Source: an uncultured Pelagibacteraceae bacterium
Lineage (GTDB): Bacteria; Pseudomonadota; Alphaproteobacteria; Pelagibacterales; Pelagibacteraceae
NCBI GenBank assembly: GCA_902575835.1
Contig: CACGSX010000006.1
Coordinates: 1-57,882 of the forward strand
Direction: 5' to 3'
DNA: 57,882 nt
This document shows, in pieces, positions 37,273 to 47,301 of this stretch. Each line of letters opens with the position of its first letter. The stretch's first letter is position 1. Both the position numbers and the translations under genes were made by a program. The notes under the pieces are model-generated. The model was not told the origin of the DNA. It did no database searches and saw nothing but the letters and a program-made list of their open reading frames with translations.

Positions 37273-38318
37273 AAATTGTAATAATTACAGGCTCTTCGGG
37301 TTTAGTAGGTTCAGAAACAGCAGAATTATTTCACAAAAAAAAATTTAAAGTTATTGGTATTGATAATGATAGCAGATCTTATTTTTTTGGTAAATCGGCA
37401 AGTACTAAAAAGAAATCTATTGAACTTAAAAAAAAATTAAAAAATTATATTCACTTTAATATTGATATTCGAAACTATAAAAAAACTGAGAAAATTTTCA
37501 AAAAATTCAAGAAACATATTAAGTGTATAATTCATACTGCTGCACAGCCATCACACGATTGGGCTATAAAAGAACCTTTAACAGATTTTAATATCAATGC
37601 ATTAGGTACATTAAATTTACTAATGTTGACAAAAAAATATACCCCTAAATCTATTTTTATTCACGTTTCAACTAATAAAGTTTATGGTGATAGGCCTAAT
37701 TTTCTACCTCTTCTTGAAAAAAAAGAAAGATATGAAATAAAAAAAAACCATAAATATTTTAATGGTATTGATGAGAAGATGTCGATTGATCAATCTACCC
37801 ATTCTCTTTTTGGATCATCAAAAACTGCTGCAGATATATATGTTCAAGAGTATGGTCGAAATTTAGGAATTAAAACAGGCATATTTAGACTTGGGTGTAT
37901 AACAGGGAAAAATCACGCTGGTGCAGAATTACACGGATTTCTTAGCTATTTATTTAAAGCTATAAAAAATAATATGAAGTACACTATTTTTGGCTATAAA
38001 GGAAAACAAGTTAGAGACAATATTCATGCAAAAGATTTGGCCAAGGGATTCTGGTATTTTTACTTGAAGCCATTTCCAGGTGAAGTTTATAATTTAGGTG
38101 GTGGCAGACAAAATTCTTGCTCAATAATAGAAGCAATAAATTTAATACAAAAGATTACTAACAAGAAATTAAGCTATTCAATATCCAAACAAAATAGGGT
38201 AGGAGACCATATTTGGTATATTACTGATAATTCAAAATTTAAAAAGCATTACCCTTTATGGAAAATTAATTACTCCTTAAAAAAAATAATTCAGGAAATG
38301 AATTTAATAAATTATTAG
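37269..38318 (+). CDS. NAD-dependent epimerase, CDP-paratose-2-epimerase-like, with Phe at the catalytic Tyr position
   Basis: A 349-aa extended SDR starting with GTG inside the previous gene's stop region (GTGA). The Rossmann motif is [14 protein letters not shown]. Strongly family-like stretches are [46 protein letters not shown] and [14 protein letters not shown]. The usual YxxxK is F181GSSK185 ([12 protein letters not shown]), so the tyrosine is replaced by phenylalanine; I believe this subfamily often has F here, but it should be checked. The substrate is probably a nucleotide deoxyhexose. The last base of its TAG stop is also base 1 of tRNA-Ser. Confidence 0.85.
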   Translation: MKIVIITGSSGLVGSETAELFHKKKFKVIGIDNDSRSYFFGKSASTKKKSIELKKKLKNYIHFNIDIRNYKKTEKIFKKFKKHIKCIIHTAAQPSHDWAIKEPLTDFNINALGTLNLLMLTKKYTPKSIFIHVSTNKVYGDRPNFLPLLEKKERYEIKKNHKYFNGIDEKMSIDQSTHSLFGSSKTAADIYVQEYGRNLGIKTGIFRLGCITGKNHAGAELHGFLSYLFKAIKNNMKYTIFGYKGKQVRDNIHAKDLAKGFWYFYLKPFPGEVYNLGGGRQNSCSIIEAINLIQKITNKKLSYSISKQNRVGDHIWYITDNSKFKKHYPLWKINYSLKKIIQEMNLINY

Positions 38319-38407
38319 GAGAGGTGGCCGAGTGGTTGAAGGCGCACGCTTGGAAAGCGTGTATAGGGGAAACTCTATCATGGGTTCGAATCCCATTCTC
38401 TCCGCCA
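38318..38407 (+). tRNA. tRNA-Ser (anticodon GGA)
   Basis: A class II tRNA with a seven-pair acceptor stem (38318-38324 with 38397-38403), the D-arm starting GCCGAG, anticodon stem-loop with GGA at 38352-38354, a long variable arm, T-arm ATGGG-TTCGAAT-CCCAT, discriminator G and an encoded CCA at 38405-38407. It reads UCC/UCU. Its first base is the final G of the preceding epimerase stop codon, so the tRNA is probably excised from that mRNA. Confidence 0.97.
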
Positions 38408-38571
38408 TATTTTTATTAGAAAAATGATCTTTTTGACAGGTTTTAAAGAAATAGAAAAAAAATCTAAAAAGCATCAAAAAAACGTTGGTATTCAACACTT
38501 ATTTAAGCATTTGCACTTCTACCATTTTTAAATTTTTTATAAAAATGTTATAAAAATTTCTTCCATATTAA

Positions 38572-40635
<2,064 letters not shown>

Positions 40636-41916
40636 ATGGATTTAAAACAATCTGTCAAAGCAGCATCATTGAATAAGTCTACTTATATAAATTTAAGATG
40701 GATTGGAATTTTAGGTCAGTTTATAACTATAAACACAGTAAAATTTATTTTTGATTTTGAATTCGACTTTATTTTATCCAATCTAATAATTTTTATTGGA
40801 GCTTTAAGTAACTTCTACTTAATGTTTTTTTATAAAAAACCAATACTTTCAAATATAACCTCTTTTAATTTTTTATCTTTAGATATCCTTCAATTGAGTG
40901 CTTTACTTTACTTATCTGGAGGTATTTTAAACCCATTTTCAATATTTCTTTTGATACCAAGTGTATTTGCTGCATCTAATTTAAATATAAAAACAAATAT
41001 TGCTTTAATTTTAATTACTCTAGCATCGATAATATTTTTAACTTTCTATCATTACGAACTACCTAAACCATTAGATGAATATAGTATTAGCATGTATTTT
41101 TATTATGCAATTCCTTTAGCATTGATAATTGCATTATTTTTCTTGAACTATTTCGCATTTATTTTTGGGCAAGAAACAAACCTTAGGAAAGATGCTTTGG
41201 ATAAAATCCAAGAAGTAATTTCTAAAGAACACGAATTAGTTTCACTTGGGGGACAAGCCGCAGCCGCAGCTCATTCATTTGGAACTCCTTTATCCACAAT
41301 TAAAATTATTTCTCATGATCTCTTTGATCAATTTAAAGAAAATGATGATGTAAAAAAAGATCTCGAACTATTAATTAGTCAGGTTAATAGGTGTAATGAT
41401 ATTTTAAAAAAACTAACATTAAATCCAACTATAGAAGATGATTTTATTGACAAAAATAAAACGCTTTACGATTATATTAGTGAGATAGTTAACTCATTTA
41501 AGGAAATTTCAAATAAGAATTTCAATATTGATAAAGAGCAAGATTCCAACTCATTTGAAATATTAAAATCTGTTGAAATTGTTTATGGTTTGAGGAATTT
41601 CATAGGAAATGCTAACAAATTTTCAAATGAAAATATCTATATTGCTATCAAAAGCGACAGTCAAAAGACCGAAATAACAATAGAGGATGATGGCCCTGGT
41701 ATACCAAAAGATATAATTAATAAGATCGGAGAACCCTATATTAAGACACTTAAACCTAAAGATAATAAAAAAACTGGATTAGGCTTAGGGATTTTTATAG
41801 GCAAAACTTTGTTAGAAAAAAATTCTGCAAAAATAACAATTAGAAATTCAGAAACTAGAGGTGGAGCCGAAGTTAAAATAGAGTGGGAAAATAAAAATTT
41901 AAAAAAATTAGTGTAA
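40636..41916 (+). CDS. regB: Redox-sensing histidine kinase, RegB/PrrB/ActS family
   Basis: The 426-aa sensor kinase has about six N-terminal membrane helices (~20-178). Residues 95-101 read GGILNPF, the GGxxNPF heptapeptide reported as the quinone-binding site of RegB. The H-box [16 protein letters not shown] puts the phospho-acceptor at H213. C253 (QVNRCNDIL) occupies the position of the conserved redox cysteine, and the GHKL domain has [14 protein letters not shown] and [13 protein letters not shown]. In other alphaproteobacteria it partners RegA; no response regulator is in this window. It starts immediately after gyrB and overlaps the convergent cobT by nine bases. Confidence 0.9.
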   Translation: MDLKQSVKAASLNKSTYINLRWIGILGQFITINTVKFIFDFEFDFILSNLIIFIGALSNFYLMFFYKKPILSNITSFNFLSLDILQLSALLYLSGGILNPFSIFLLIPSVFAASNLNIKTNIALILITLASIIFLTFYHYELPKPLDEYSISMYFYYAIPLALIIALFFLNYFAFIFGQETNLRKDALDKIQEVISKEHELVSLGGQAAAAAHSFGTPLSTIKIISHDLFDQFKENDDVKKDLELLISQVNRCNDILKKLTLNPTIEDDFIDKNKTLYDYISEIVNSFKEISNKNFNIDKEQDSNSFEILKSVEIVYGLRNFIGNANKFSNENIYIAIKSDSQKTEITIEDDGPGIPKDIINKIGEPYIKTLKPKDNKKTGLGLGIFIGKTLLEKNSAKITIRNSETRGGAEVKIEWENKNLKKLV

Positions 41917-43698
41917 TTTTTTATTATTTTCAAACAAACCACTAAGCTGACCAATCATTACATCACCTAACTCTTGAACATCAGCAATTTTTATCGCTTT
42001 TTTGTAATATCTCGAAACATCGTGACCAATACCTATTGCAAGAATTTCGATATCGCTTTTGTTTTCTATTAATTTTACAGTTTGCTTTAAATGTTTTTCT
42101 AAAAAATCGCCCGAGTTAACAGATAATGTTGAGTCATCAACTGGTGCTCCATCCGAAATAACCATAAGAATTTTCCTTTCTTCTTTTCTTTTCTTAAGTC
42201 TATTGAAAGCCCAAGTAATAGCTTCTCCATCAATATTTTCTTTAAGCAGACCCTCTTTTAGCATTAAGCCTAAATTTTTTTTTGATTGTCTCCAGTGAGT
42301 GTCAGCAGATTTATAAATTATGTGTCTTAAATCATTTAAACGTCCTGGATTTTTTAATTTTCCAAGTTTATTCCACTTTTCCCTACTCTTACCACCCTTC
42401 CAATTCTTTGTTGTGAAACCAAGAATTTCTACTTTAACCGAGCATCTTTCTAATGTTCTAGACAATATATCAGCACAAAGAGCAGCAATAGTAATTGGCC
42501 TTCCTCTCATTGATCCTGAATTATCTATGAGTAAAGTCACAACTGTATCTTTAAATTCTAAATCTTTCTCTTTTTTAAAAGAAAGAGAATTATATGGATC
42601 AATTATTATTCTTGGTAATTTTGAACTATCTAATAAACCTTCTTCAAGATCAAACTCCCAAGACCTATTTTGTTTTGCAAGTAACTGCCTTTGTAATTTA
42701 TTTGCGAGTTTCGTAATTATGTCTTGGAAACTAGTTAATTGTTGATCTAAATTTTTTCTTAATTTTGAAATTTCCTCAGAATTTTCCAATGTTTCTGCTT
42801 TTGCTGTCTCATCAAATTCTGAAGTATATATTTTATATTCTTTATTACTTATTCCTAAATTTTTTTTCTGGACAATATTTTCTACCTCATTATTTTCAGC
42901 ATCATCATTTCCTAATTGTTCATCAAGTCTAAACTCATTCATTTCATCAGAACTATCAACACCTTCATTTATACTATCTTCCTCTTCTCTTTCTTGAGAG
43001 TCTCCACTATCTGTTTTTTGATCGTCCTTTGAATTATTACTATCCCGCTCATCTTCTTTCTGCTCTTCTTTTTTATTTTCTTCTTCAGACTCGAAGATTT
43101 CCATGTTCTGAAGAATTTCCGATATTTTAGAATTATATATGTGCTGATTCTCTGCATTTTCTTTTAAAAAGTTTACGTGTTTATCTAAAGATTTTTCAAA
43201 ATCATCTTTCCAATATGATAAAATTTTTTTAGCACTTTCTGATAAACTTACATTCATGAGCTTGTTAAGCATGTAATATTCAAAAGCTTCAGAAACATTT
43301 GATTCTTCTTTCTTTTTTATATTTTCAGATTTTGCCATACCAATTTTATTGTTATATTTGGTCATTAAATTTTTAGAAATTCCCTTCATCATTTGTGAAC
43401 CTAAAAGTTCATATCTTATTTTTTCAGAAATTTTATAAAGTGTATGGCAAGTAGGTGTTTTTGGAATATTTTCTTCCAAAGTGGAGTTATCAGAAAATTT
43501 TCTTTTTAATGCCTCTGAATCTGCCTCGGCTCTTAATTTAATAAAATTTTCTTTATCTTTTAAATTATCAAATTTGGAAATATTAAATTCTTTTAAATTT
43601 TTTTTGTCTTTTAACGGATATGTTTCACCTGAAATGGCTTTAATTGTTGAGTTTAAAGCTTGTTTAAATTGCTCTTTTATAAGATCATCTTTGTTCAT
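41908..43698 (-). CDS. cobT: Cobaltochelatase-type subunit CobT (VWA protein)
   Basis: From the ATG at 43698 the product is 596 aa. It contains an N-terminal CobT helical region, a very acidic low-complexity stretch (~205-280, Glu/Asp/Ser/Asn), and a C-terminal von Willebrand factor A domain with the MIDAS motif [13 protein letters not shown] near residue 390 and [12 protein letters not shown]. CobT works with the AAA+ protein CobS and the large subunit CobN to insert cobalt in aerobic cobalamin synthesis. The frame is open 16 codons further upstream, but the ATG that overlaps the cobS stop (TAATG) is the better start. No other cobalamin gene is in the window. Confidence 0.92.
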   Translation of the reverse strand: MNKDDLIKEQFKQALNSTIKAISGETYPLKDKKNLKEFNISKFDNLKDKENFIKLRAEADSEALKRKFSDNSTLEENIPKTPTCHTLYKISEKIRYELLGSQMMKGISKNLMTKYNNKIGMAKSENIKKKEESNVSEAFEYYMLNKLMNVSLSESAKKILSYWKDDFEKSLDKHVNFLKENAENQHIYNSKISEILQNMEIFESEEENKKEEQKEDERDSNNSKDDQKTDSGDSQEREEEDSINEGVDSSDEMNEFRLDEQLGNDDAENNEVENIVQKKNLGISNKEYKIYTSEFDETAKAETLENSEEISKLRKNLDQQLTSFQDIITKLANKLQRQLLAKQNRSWEFDLEEGLLDSSKLPRIIIDPYNSLSFKKEKDLEFKDTVVTLLIDNSGSMRGRPITIAALCADILSRTLERCSVKVEILGFTTKNWKGGKSREKWNKLGKLKNPGRLNDLRHIIYKSADTHWRQSKKNLGLMLKEGLLKENIDGEAITWAFNRLKKRKEERKILMVISDGAPVDDSTLSVNSGDFLEKHLKQTVKLIENKSDIEILAIGIGHDVSRYYKKAIKIADVQELGDVMIGQLSGLFENNKKLH

Positions 43699-44672
43699 TA
43701 AACCTGAATATTTATCATTGACTCCGGCAGTTCTTCGCCAAAACATCTTTGATAGTATTCTGCAATTGTATTCTTTTCTACATCATCACATTTATTTAAA
43801 AAAGTTACTCTGAACGCATAGCCCACATCTTTAAATATTTCAGAATTTTCTGCCCAATGTAATACTGTCCTAGGACTCATTACAGTTGAAATATCTCCAG
43901 CCATAAAGCCTTTTCTTGTAAGTGTCGCAACTTTTATCATGTTTGCAACTCTCTCTTTACCTTTATTATTATCTAAAGATTTATTTTTTCCCAAAATAAT
44001 TTCCATTTCTTTTTCTAATGCTAAATAATTTAATGTTGTAACGATATTCCATCTATCCATTTGCCCCTGGTTAATTTGTTGTGTTCCATGATAGAGGCCA
44101 GTTGTATCTCCTAAACCAACAGTATTTGAAGTTGCAAATAATCTGAAATATTTATTTTGTTTAATAACCTTATTCTTATCTAATAAAGTAAAATTTCCCT
44201 CGGCTTCCAAAACTCTTTGAATTACAAACATAACATCTGGTCTACCAGCATCATATTCATCAAATACTAAAGCCACAGGATTTTGTATCGACCAAGGAAG
44301 AATACCCTCCTTGAATTCTGTGACTTGTTTACCATCTTTGATTACAATTGAGTCTTTACCAATTAAATCTATTCTACTAACATGACTATCTAAGTTAATT
44401 CTGATACATGGCCAGTTCAATCTGGCTGCAATTTGTTCTATATGAGTTGATTTACCTGTTCCATGATAACCTTGCACTAAGACTCTTTTATTAAATGAAA
44501 ATCCAGAGAGAATTGCTAAAGTTGTGTCTTTATCAAATTTATAAGTTTTATCTATATCTGGCACATAATCAGTTTTTTTTGAAAATGCGTCCACTTCCAT
44601 ATCAGAATCAATTCCGAACGTTTGTTTAATCGATAATTTAATATCTGGGGTTTGTTCAATATTTGTTGTCAA
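43698..44672 (-). CDS. cobS: AAA+ ATPase, cobaltochelatase subunit CobS (MoxR-like)
   Basis: A 324-aa AAA+ protein with Walker [10 protein letters not shown] (residues 68-76), Walker B VFDEYD (136-141) and the sensor region [19 protein letters not shown], all typical of CobS. The ATPase ring is thought to power CobT-assisted metal insertion. The start is TTG at 44672, supported by an AAGGA Shine-Dalgarno five bases upstream; the next in-frame Met would remove the conserved start region. It overlaps the J-protein gene by 17 bases and cobT by one. Confidence 0.93.
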   Translation of the reverse strand: MTTNIEQTPDIKLSIKQTFGIDSDMEVDAFSKKTDYVPDIDKTYKFDKDTTLAILSGFSFNKRVLVQGYHGTGKSTHIEQIAARLNWPCIRINLDSHVSRIDLIGKDSIVIKDGKQVTEFKEGILPWSIQNPVALVFDEYDAGRPDVMFVIQRVLEAEGNFTLLDKNKVIKQNKYFRLFATSNTVGLGDTTGLYHGTQQINQGQMDRWNIVTTLNYLALEKEMEIILGKNKSLDNNKGKERVANMIKVATLTRKGFMAGDISTVMSPRTVLHWAENSEIFKDVGYAFRVTFLNKCDDVEKNTIAEYYQRCFGEELPESMINIQV

Positions 44673-45189
44673 TTTTGTCCTTATAAGTATTTTTTAGTTG
44701 GGTATAAGCTAAAGTTATTACTTTAAGCTTATCTTCAAATTTTTTATTGCCAGCATTCATATCAGGGTGAAATTTTTTCACAAGTCTTTTGAATTTTTCT
44801 TGTATTTTAGCCCATTTTAAACCAACTCCAACACCCAAAATTTCAAAGGCCTTAAGATCATTGCTATTAAACTTAAACTTATTCATATGATTCAAGTTAC
44901 TAAAATCTTTAATTTTTCCATTTTCATCTTTTAAAGTATTATTCCACAATATTTTAAAAAAATTATCTGAAGAGCTGAAACTCTGTGTTGGCTTATGCCA
45001 TGTCATGTCAGATTTTAAAAAGTTGATTACTTGTTCGTCGCTCATACCTGAAAAATAATTCCAGCTTTTATTAAACTCTCTTACATGCTTAAGACAGAGA
45101 AGCCTATATTCTTTGCTGTTATCCTTTTCTTTCGGAGCTTTGTAAAGTCCCTCTTCATTACAATTATTCCATTCACAAATATTTTTCAT
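44656..45189 (-). CDS. J-domain (DnaJ-like) protein with an N-terminal zinc-finger-like motif
   Basis: From the ATG at 45189 the protein is 177 aa. The C-terminal ~65 residues are a J domain (AFEILGVG..., HPD at 141-143), the part that stimulates Hsp70 ATPase. The N-terminus has C5-x4-C10 and C32-x2-H35, a likely zinc site common to alphaproteobacterial J proteins encoded next to CobS. Neither a G/F region nor the DnaJ central zinc domain is present, so it is a specialised co-chaperone. The reading frame also allows a TTG at 45204, but the ATG matches the family start. It sits upstream of cobS and diverges from bolA with only 20 bases between the starts. Confidence 0.88.
   Translation of the reverse strand: MKNICEWNNCNEEGLYKAPKEKDNSKEYRLLCLKHVREFNKSWNYFSGMSDEQVINFLKSDMTWHKPTQSFSSSDNFFKILWNNTLKDENGKIKDFSNLNHMNKFKFNSNDLKAFEILGVGVGLKWAKIQEKFKRLVKKFHPDMNAGNKKFEDKLKVITLAYTQLKNTYKDKIDNKY
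44678..44682 (-). promoter_or_regulatory. Shine-Dalgarno that supports the TTG start of cobS
   Basis: On the minus strand AAGGA (complement of TCCTT at 44678-44682) lies five bases before the TTG at 44672. It is inside the end of the J-domain gene and argues for the TTG over later Met codons. Confidence 0.6.
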
Positions 45190-45199
45190 ATTATATAGT
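45172..45199 (+). promoter_or_regulatory. Predicted sigma-70 promoter for bolA
   Basis: TTCACA (45172-45177), a 16-base spacer and TATAGT (45194-45199) each match consensus at five of six positions. The -35 lies inside the start of the divergent J-protein gene. Transcription would start near 45206, leaving a leader of about four bases before the bolA ATG at 45210. Confidence 0.55.
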
Positions 45200-45209
45200 A
45201 TCAAGTTTA

Positions 45210-45470
45210 ATGGATATTAATCAACTTTCAAAAAAAATTGAAAATAAACTTTTAAAAGATGCTTCTATAAAATACGTAAAGATAATTGACAACACTTATA
45301 AGCATTTAAAACATAATTCACATCAGAAAGGCAAATTTCATATTAAATTAGAAATAAATTCTGATATATTAAAAAAAATGAATAGAATTCAGTCTAATAA
45401 AGTAATTTACAAAATTTTAAGCGAAGAACTGAAAACTGATATTCATTCTTTACAAATAAGCTTTATTTAA
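45210..45470 (+). CDS. bolA: BolA-family protein
   Basis: An 86-aa BolA-like protein with the class II KH-like fold. HNSHQKGKFHIKLEI corresponds to the conserved H...GSHF/V-like region, followed by NKVIYKILSEELKTDIHSL (helix near the C-terminus with the usual IHAL-like motif). BolA proteins partner monothiol glutaredoxins in iron-sulfur trafficking or bind DNA. It is alone on the plus strand, divergent from the J protein/cobST genes, an arrangement often found in alphaproteobacteria. It overlaps the convergent aroB by 21 bases. Confidence 0.9.
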   Translation: MDINQLSKKIENKLLKDASIKYVKIIDNTYKHLKHNSHQKGKFHIKLEINSDILKKMNRIQSNKVIYKILSEELKTDIHSLQISFI

Positions 45471-46565
45471 TTCTTTTAATAAAAACTTGTTCAATTCACC
45501 AGATTTGGCCTGATAATTTAAGTTTAATTTACCAAAATTCCTTATTAATATTAAGTTTATGCTATCTGACTTATTTTTTTTATCACTTTTCATAAAATTT
45601 AGAATTGATGTAATTTTCCTTTTATTAAAAAGATCTTTATATTTATTTTTAATTTCTATCTTTTTAATATGATTATTTATTAATTCTGAATTTGGATCTG
45701 AAATAATTTTTTTTTCTTTACTAAAGCTTACAGCATTCATCAAACCAAATATAACAGCTTCTCCATGATTTAATTTTTTTGAATAACCAAGAGTTGCCTC
45801 ATATGCATGAGCAAATGTATGGCCAAGATTTAAAGATTTTCTTAAATTTTTTTCTTTTTCATCCTTTTCGATAATTTTTTTTTTTAATAAACAGCTATTT
45901 AAAATTGCGTTAATTATAAAATTTCCTTTTAGGTTTAAAATATTATTAAAATTTTTATCTAAAAAAACAAAATTTTTTTTGCTATCAATTAAACTACTTT
46001 TTAATATTTCAGCATATCCACATATAATTTCTCTTTTGGGGAGGGTATGTAGTAAATTAATATCTGAAATTACTAAATCCGGCTGATAAAAACTTCCTAC
46101 AAGATTTTTTCCAAATTTATTGTTAATACCTGTTTTTCCGCCTATAGAAGAGTCGACTTGAGCTAATAAAGTGGAAGGTATGTTAATAAATTTTATTCCT
46201 CTTTTATATGTGCTGGCTGCATATCCAACTACATCTCCTGTAATTCCTCCACCAAATGAAATTATACAGTCATCTCTATAAAATTTATTTTTAAATAAAA
46301 CATTATGTATTTTGTCAATACTTAAGTAACTTTTATTTTTTTCATTTGCATTAAAATTTAAAGTATAGATTTTTTGATTTTTTAAATTTCTTAAGAGTAA
46401 TGTTCTAAATTTTTTTGGTATCTTACTGTCAATTACAATCAAACATTTAGAAAATAATACTTTATTTCTTTTTAAAATATTTTTCAGTTTTGGAATTAGA
46501 TTGGCACCAATATGAACTTCGTAATTTTTACTTTTAGTTTTAACCTTTATTATTTTTTGTTTCAT
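45450..46565 (-). CDS. aroB: 3-dehydroquinate synthase
   Basis: A 371-aa enzyme with ISFGGGITGDVVGYAASTYKRG (NAD-binding glycine-rich loop), NIPSTLLAQVDSSIGGKTGIN, a zinc-ligand region in EILKSSLI and the histidines of LNLGHTFAHAYE and LNHGEAV. It converts DAHP to 3-dehydroquinate, the second shikimate-pathway step, in the cytosol. The start lies 26 bases inside aroK; aroK-aroB is a common pair. Confidence 0.95.
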   Translation of the reverse strand: MKQKIIKVKTKSKNYEVHIGANLIPKLKNILKRNKVLFSKCLIVIDSKIPKKFRTLLLRNLKNQKIYTLNFNANEKNKSYLSIDKIHNVLFKNKFYRDDCIISFGGGITGDVVGYAASTYKRGIKFINIPSTLLAQVDSSIGGKTGINNKFGKNLVGSFYQPDLVISDINLLHTLPKREIICGYAEILKSSLIDSKKNFVFLDKNFNNILNLKGNFIINAILNSCLLKKKIIEKDEKEKNLRKSLNLGHTFAHAYEATLGYSKKLNHGEAVIFGLMNAVSFSKEKKIISDPNSELINNHIKKIEIKNKYKDLFNKRKITSILNFMKSDKKNKSDSINLILIRNFGKLNLNYQAKSGELNKFLLKELNKAYL

Positions 46566-47064
46566 ATTTTTTTATAATTTTATTTGCTATTTCATTTTTA
46601 TTTAGCTGATCACAATTAATTGTGAAGTCTGCCAAACTATATATTTTAGCTCTCTCATTTATTAGTCTCTCTAGATCTGTTTCACTTAATGTCATAGCTA
46701 GAGGTCTTTTTTTGCTACCATTTATTCTCTTAATTATTATATCTTTTTTCCAATTCAACCAAAAACTAAAAGAACTCTTCTTACATTCTTTCCTAATATT
46801 AGTATTAATATATGCACCTCCACCCAGTGATAAAATTTGTTTCTCATCTTTTAAATATGATAATGTTATTTCTTCTTCACACTCACGAAAGTATTCTTCT
46901 CCCTTTTTTTTGAAAATTTCTGCAATTTTCATTTTTTCTTTTTCTTCAATTTTATCATCTATATCAATAAATTTAATTTTGGTTTGTTTAGAAATCAATT
47001 TTCCGATTAATGTCTTTCCCGAACCCATCATACCTACTAAAACTAGATTTTTATTTGATTCCAT
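46540..47064 (-). CDS. aroK: Shikimate kinase
   Basis: A 174-aa P-loop kinase: Walker A GMMGSGKT (11-18), the shikimate-binding DIDDKIEE region (D35 area), FRECEEEITL, LSLGGGAY and the lid arginine in SKKRPLA. It phosphorylates shikimate on the way to chorismate. A promoter-like pair lies upstream on the minus strand and it diverges from the unknown 46-aa gene. Confidence 0.95.
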   Translation of the reverse strand: MESNKNLVLVGMMGSGKTLIGKLISKQTKIKFIDIDDKIEEKEKMKIAEIFKKKGEEYFRECEEEITLSYLKDEKQILSLGGGAYINTNIRKECKKSSFSFWLNWKKDIIIKRINGSKKRPLAMTLSETDLERLINERAKIYSLADFTINCDQLNKNEIANKIIKKYETKNNKG

Positions 47065-47114
47065 ATATTTCTAAGTTGAAAAAACACAAATATGTCTTAT
47101 TTTGATTTTACAAA

Positions 47115-47144
47115 ATTATATGCTTTTAAAACATTATACTACAA
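47115..47144 (-). promoter_or_regulatory. Predicted sigma-70 promoter for aroKB
   Basis: On the minus strand TTGTAG (complement of 47139-47144) is followed after 18 bases by a perfect TATAAT (complement of 47115-47120). Transcription would start near 47108, about 44 bases before the aroK ATG. Confidence 0.55.
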
Positions 47145-47160
47145 AGGAATATAACATAAT

Positions 47161-47301
47161 ATGAAATTTGCAATTAAAGCTGGAATTATTTTTTTTATAT
47201 TAATTTTGTCTATTGTTGTTTTAAGTCAGATTGATTTCCCATCTCCCAATAAAAAAATTGAAGTGATTTTGCCTAATGAAAATTTTAAAACAATTAAGTA
47301 A
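47161..47301 (+). CDS. Small single-pass membrane protein, unrecognised (46 aa)
   Basis: An ATG with an AAAGGA-like sequence upstream opens a 46-codon frame. After the short N-terminal segment MKFAIK, residues ~7-22 form one hydrophobic helix (AGIIFFILILSIVVL), then a short charged tail with PSPNKKIEVILPNENF that should lie outside the cytoplasm. Its last 26 bases overlap the start of the next gene, as is typical for translationally coupled pairs. I do not recognise a family; the overlap and composition argue it is real rather than chance. Confidence 0.6.
   Translation: MKFAIKAGIIFFILILSIVVLSQIDFPSPNKKIEVILPNENFKTIK

Noticed and set aside
43699..43746. 16-codon extension of CobT into cobS
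   Set aside because: The ATG at 43698 overlapping the cobS stop fits the TAATG pattern and the family start; the extension is cobS in another frame.
45190..45204. TTG start for the J-domain protein
   Set aside because: The ATG at 45189 puts the C-x4-C motif at the expected place, and the five extra codons are AT-rich spacer.
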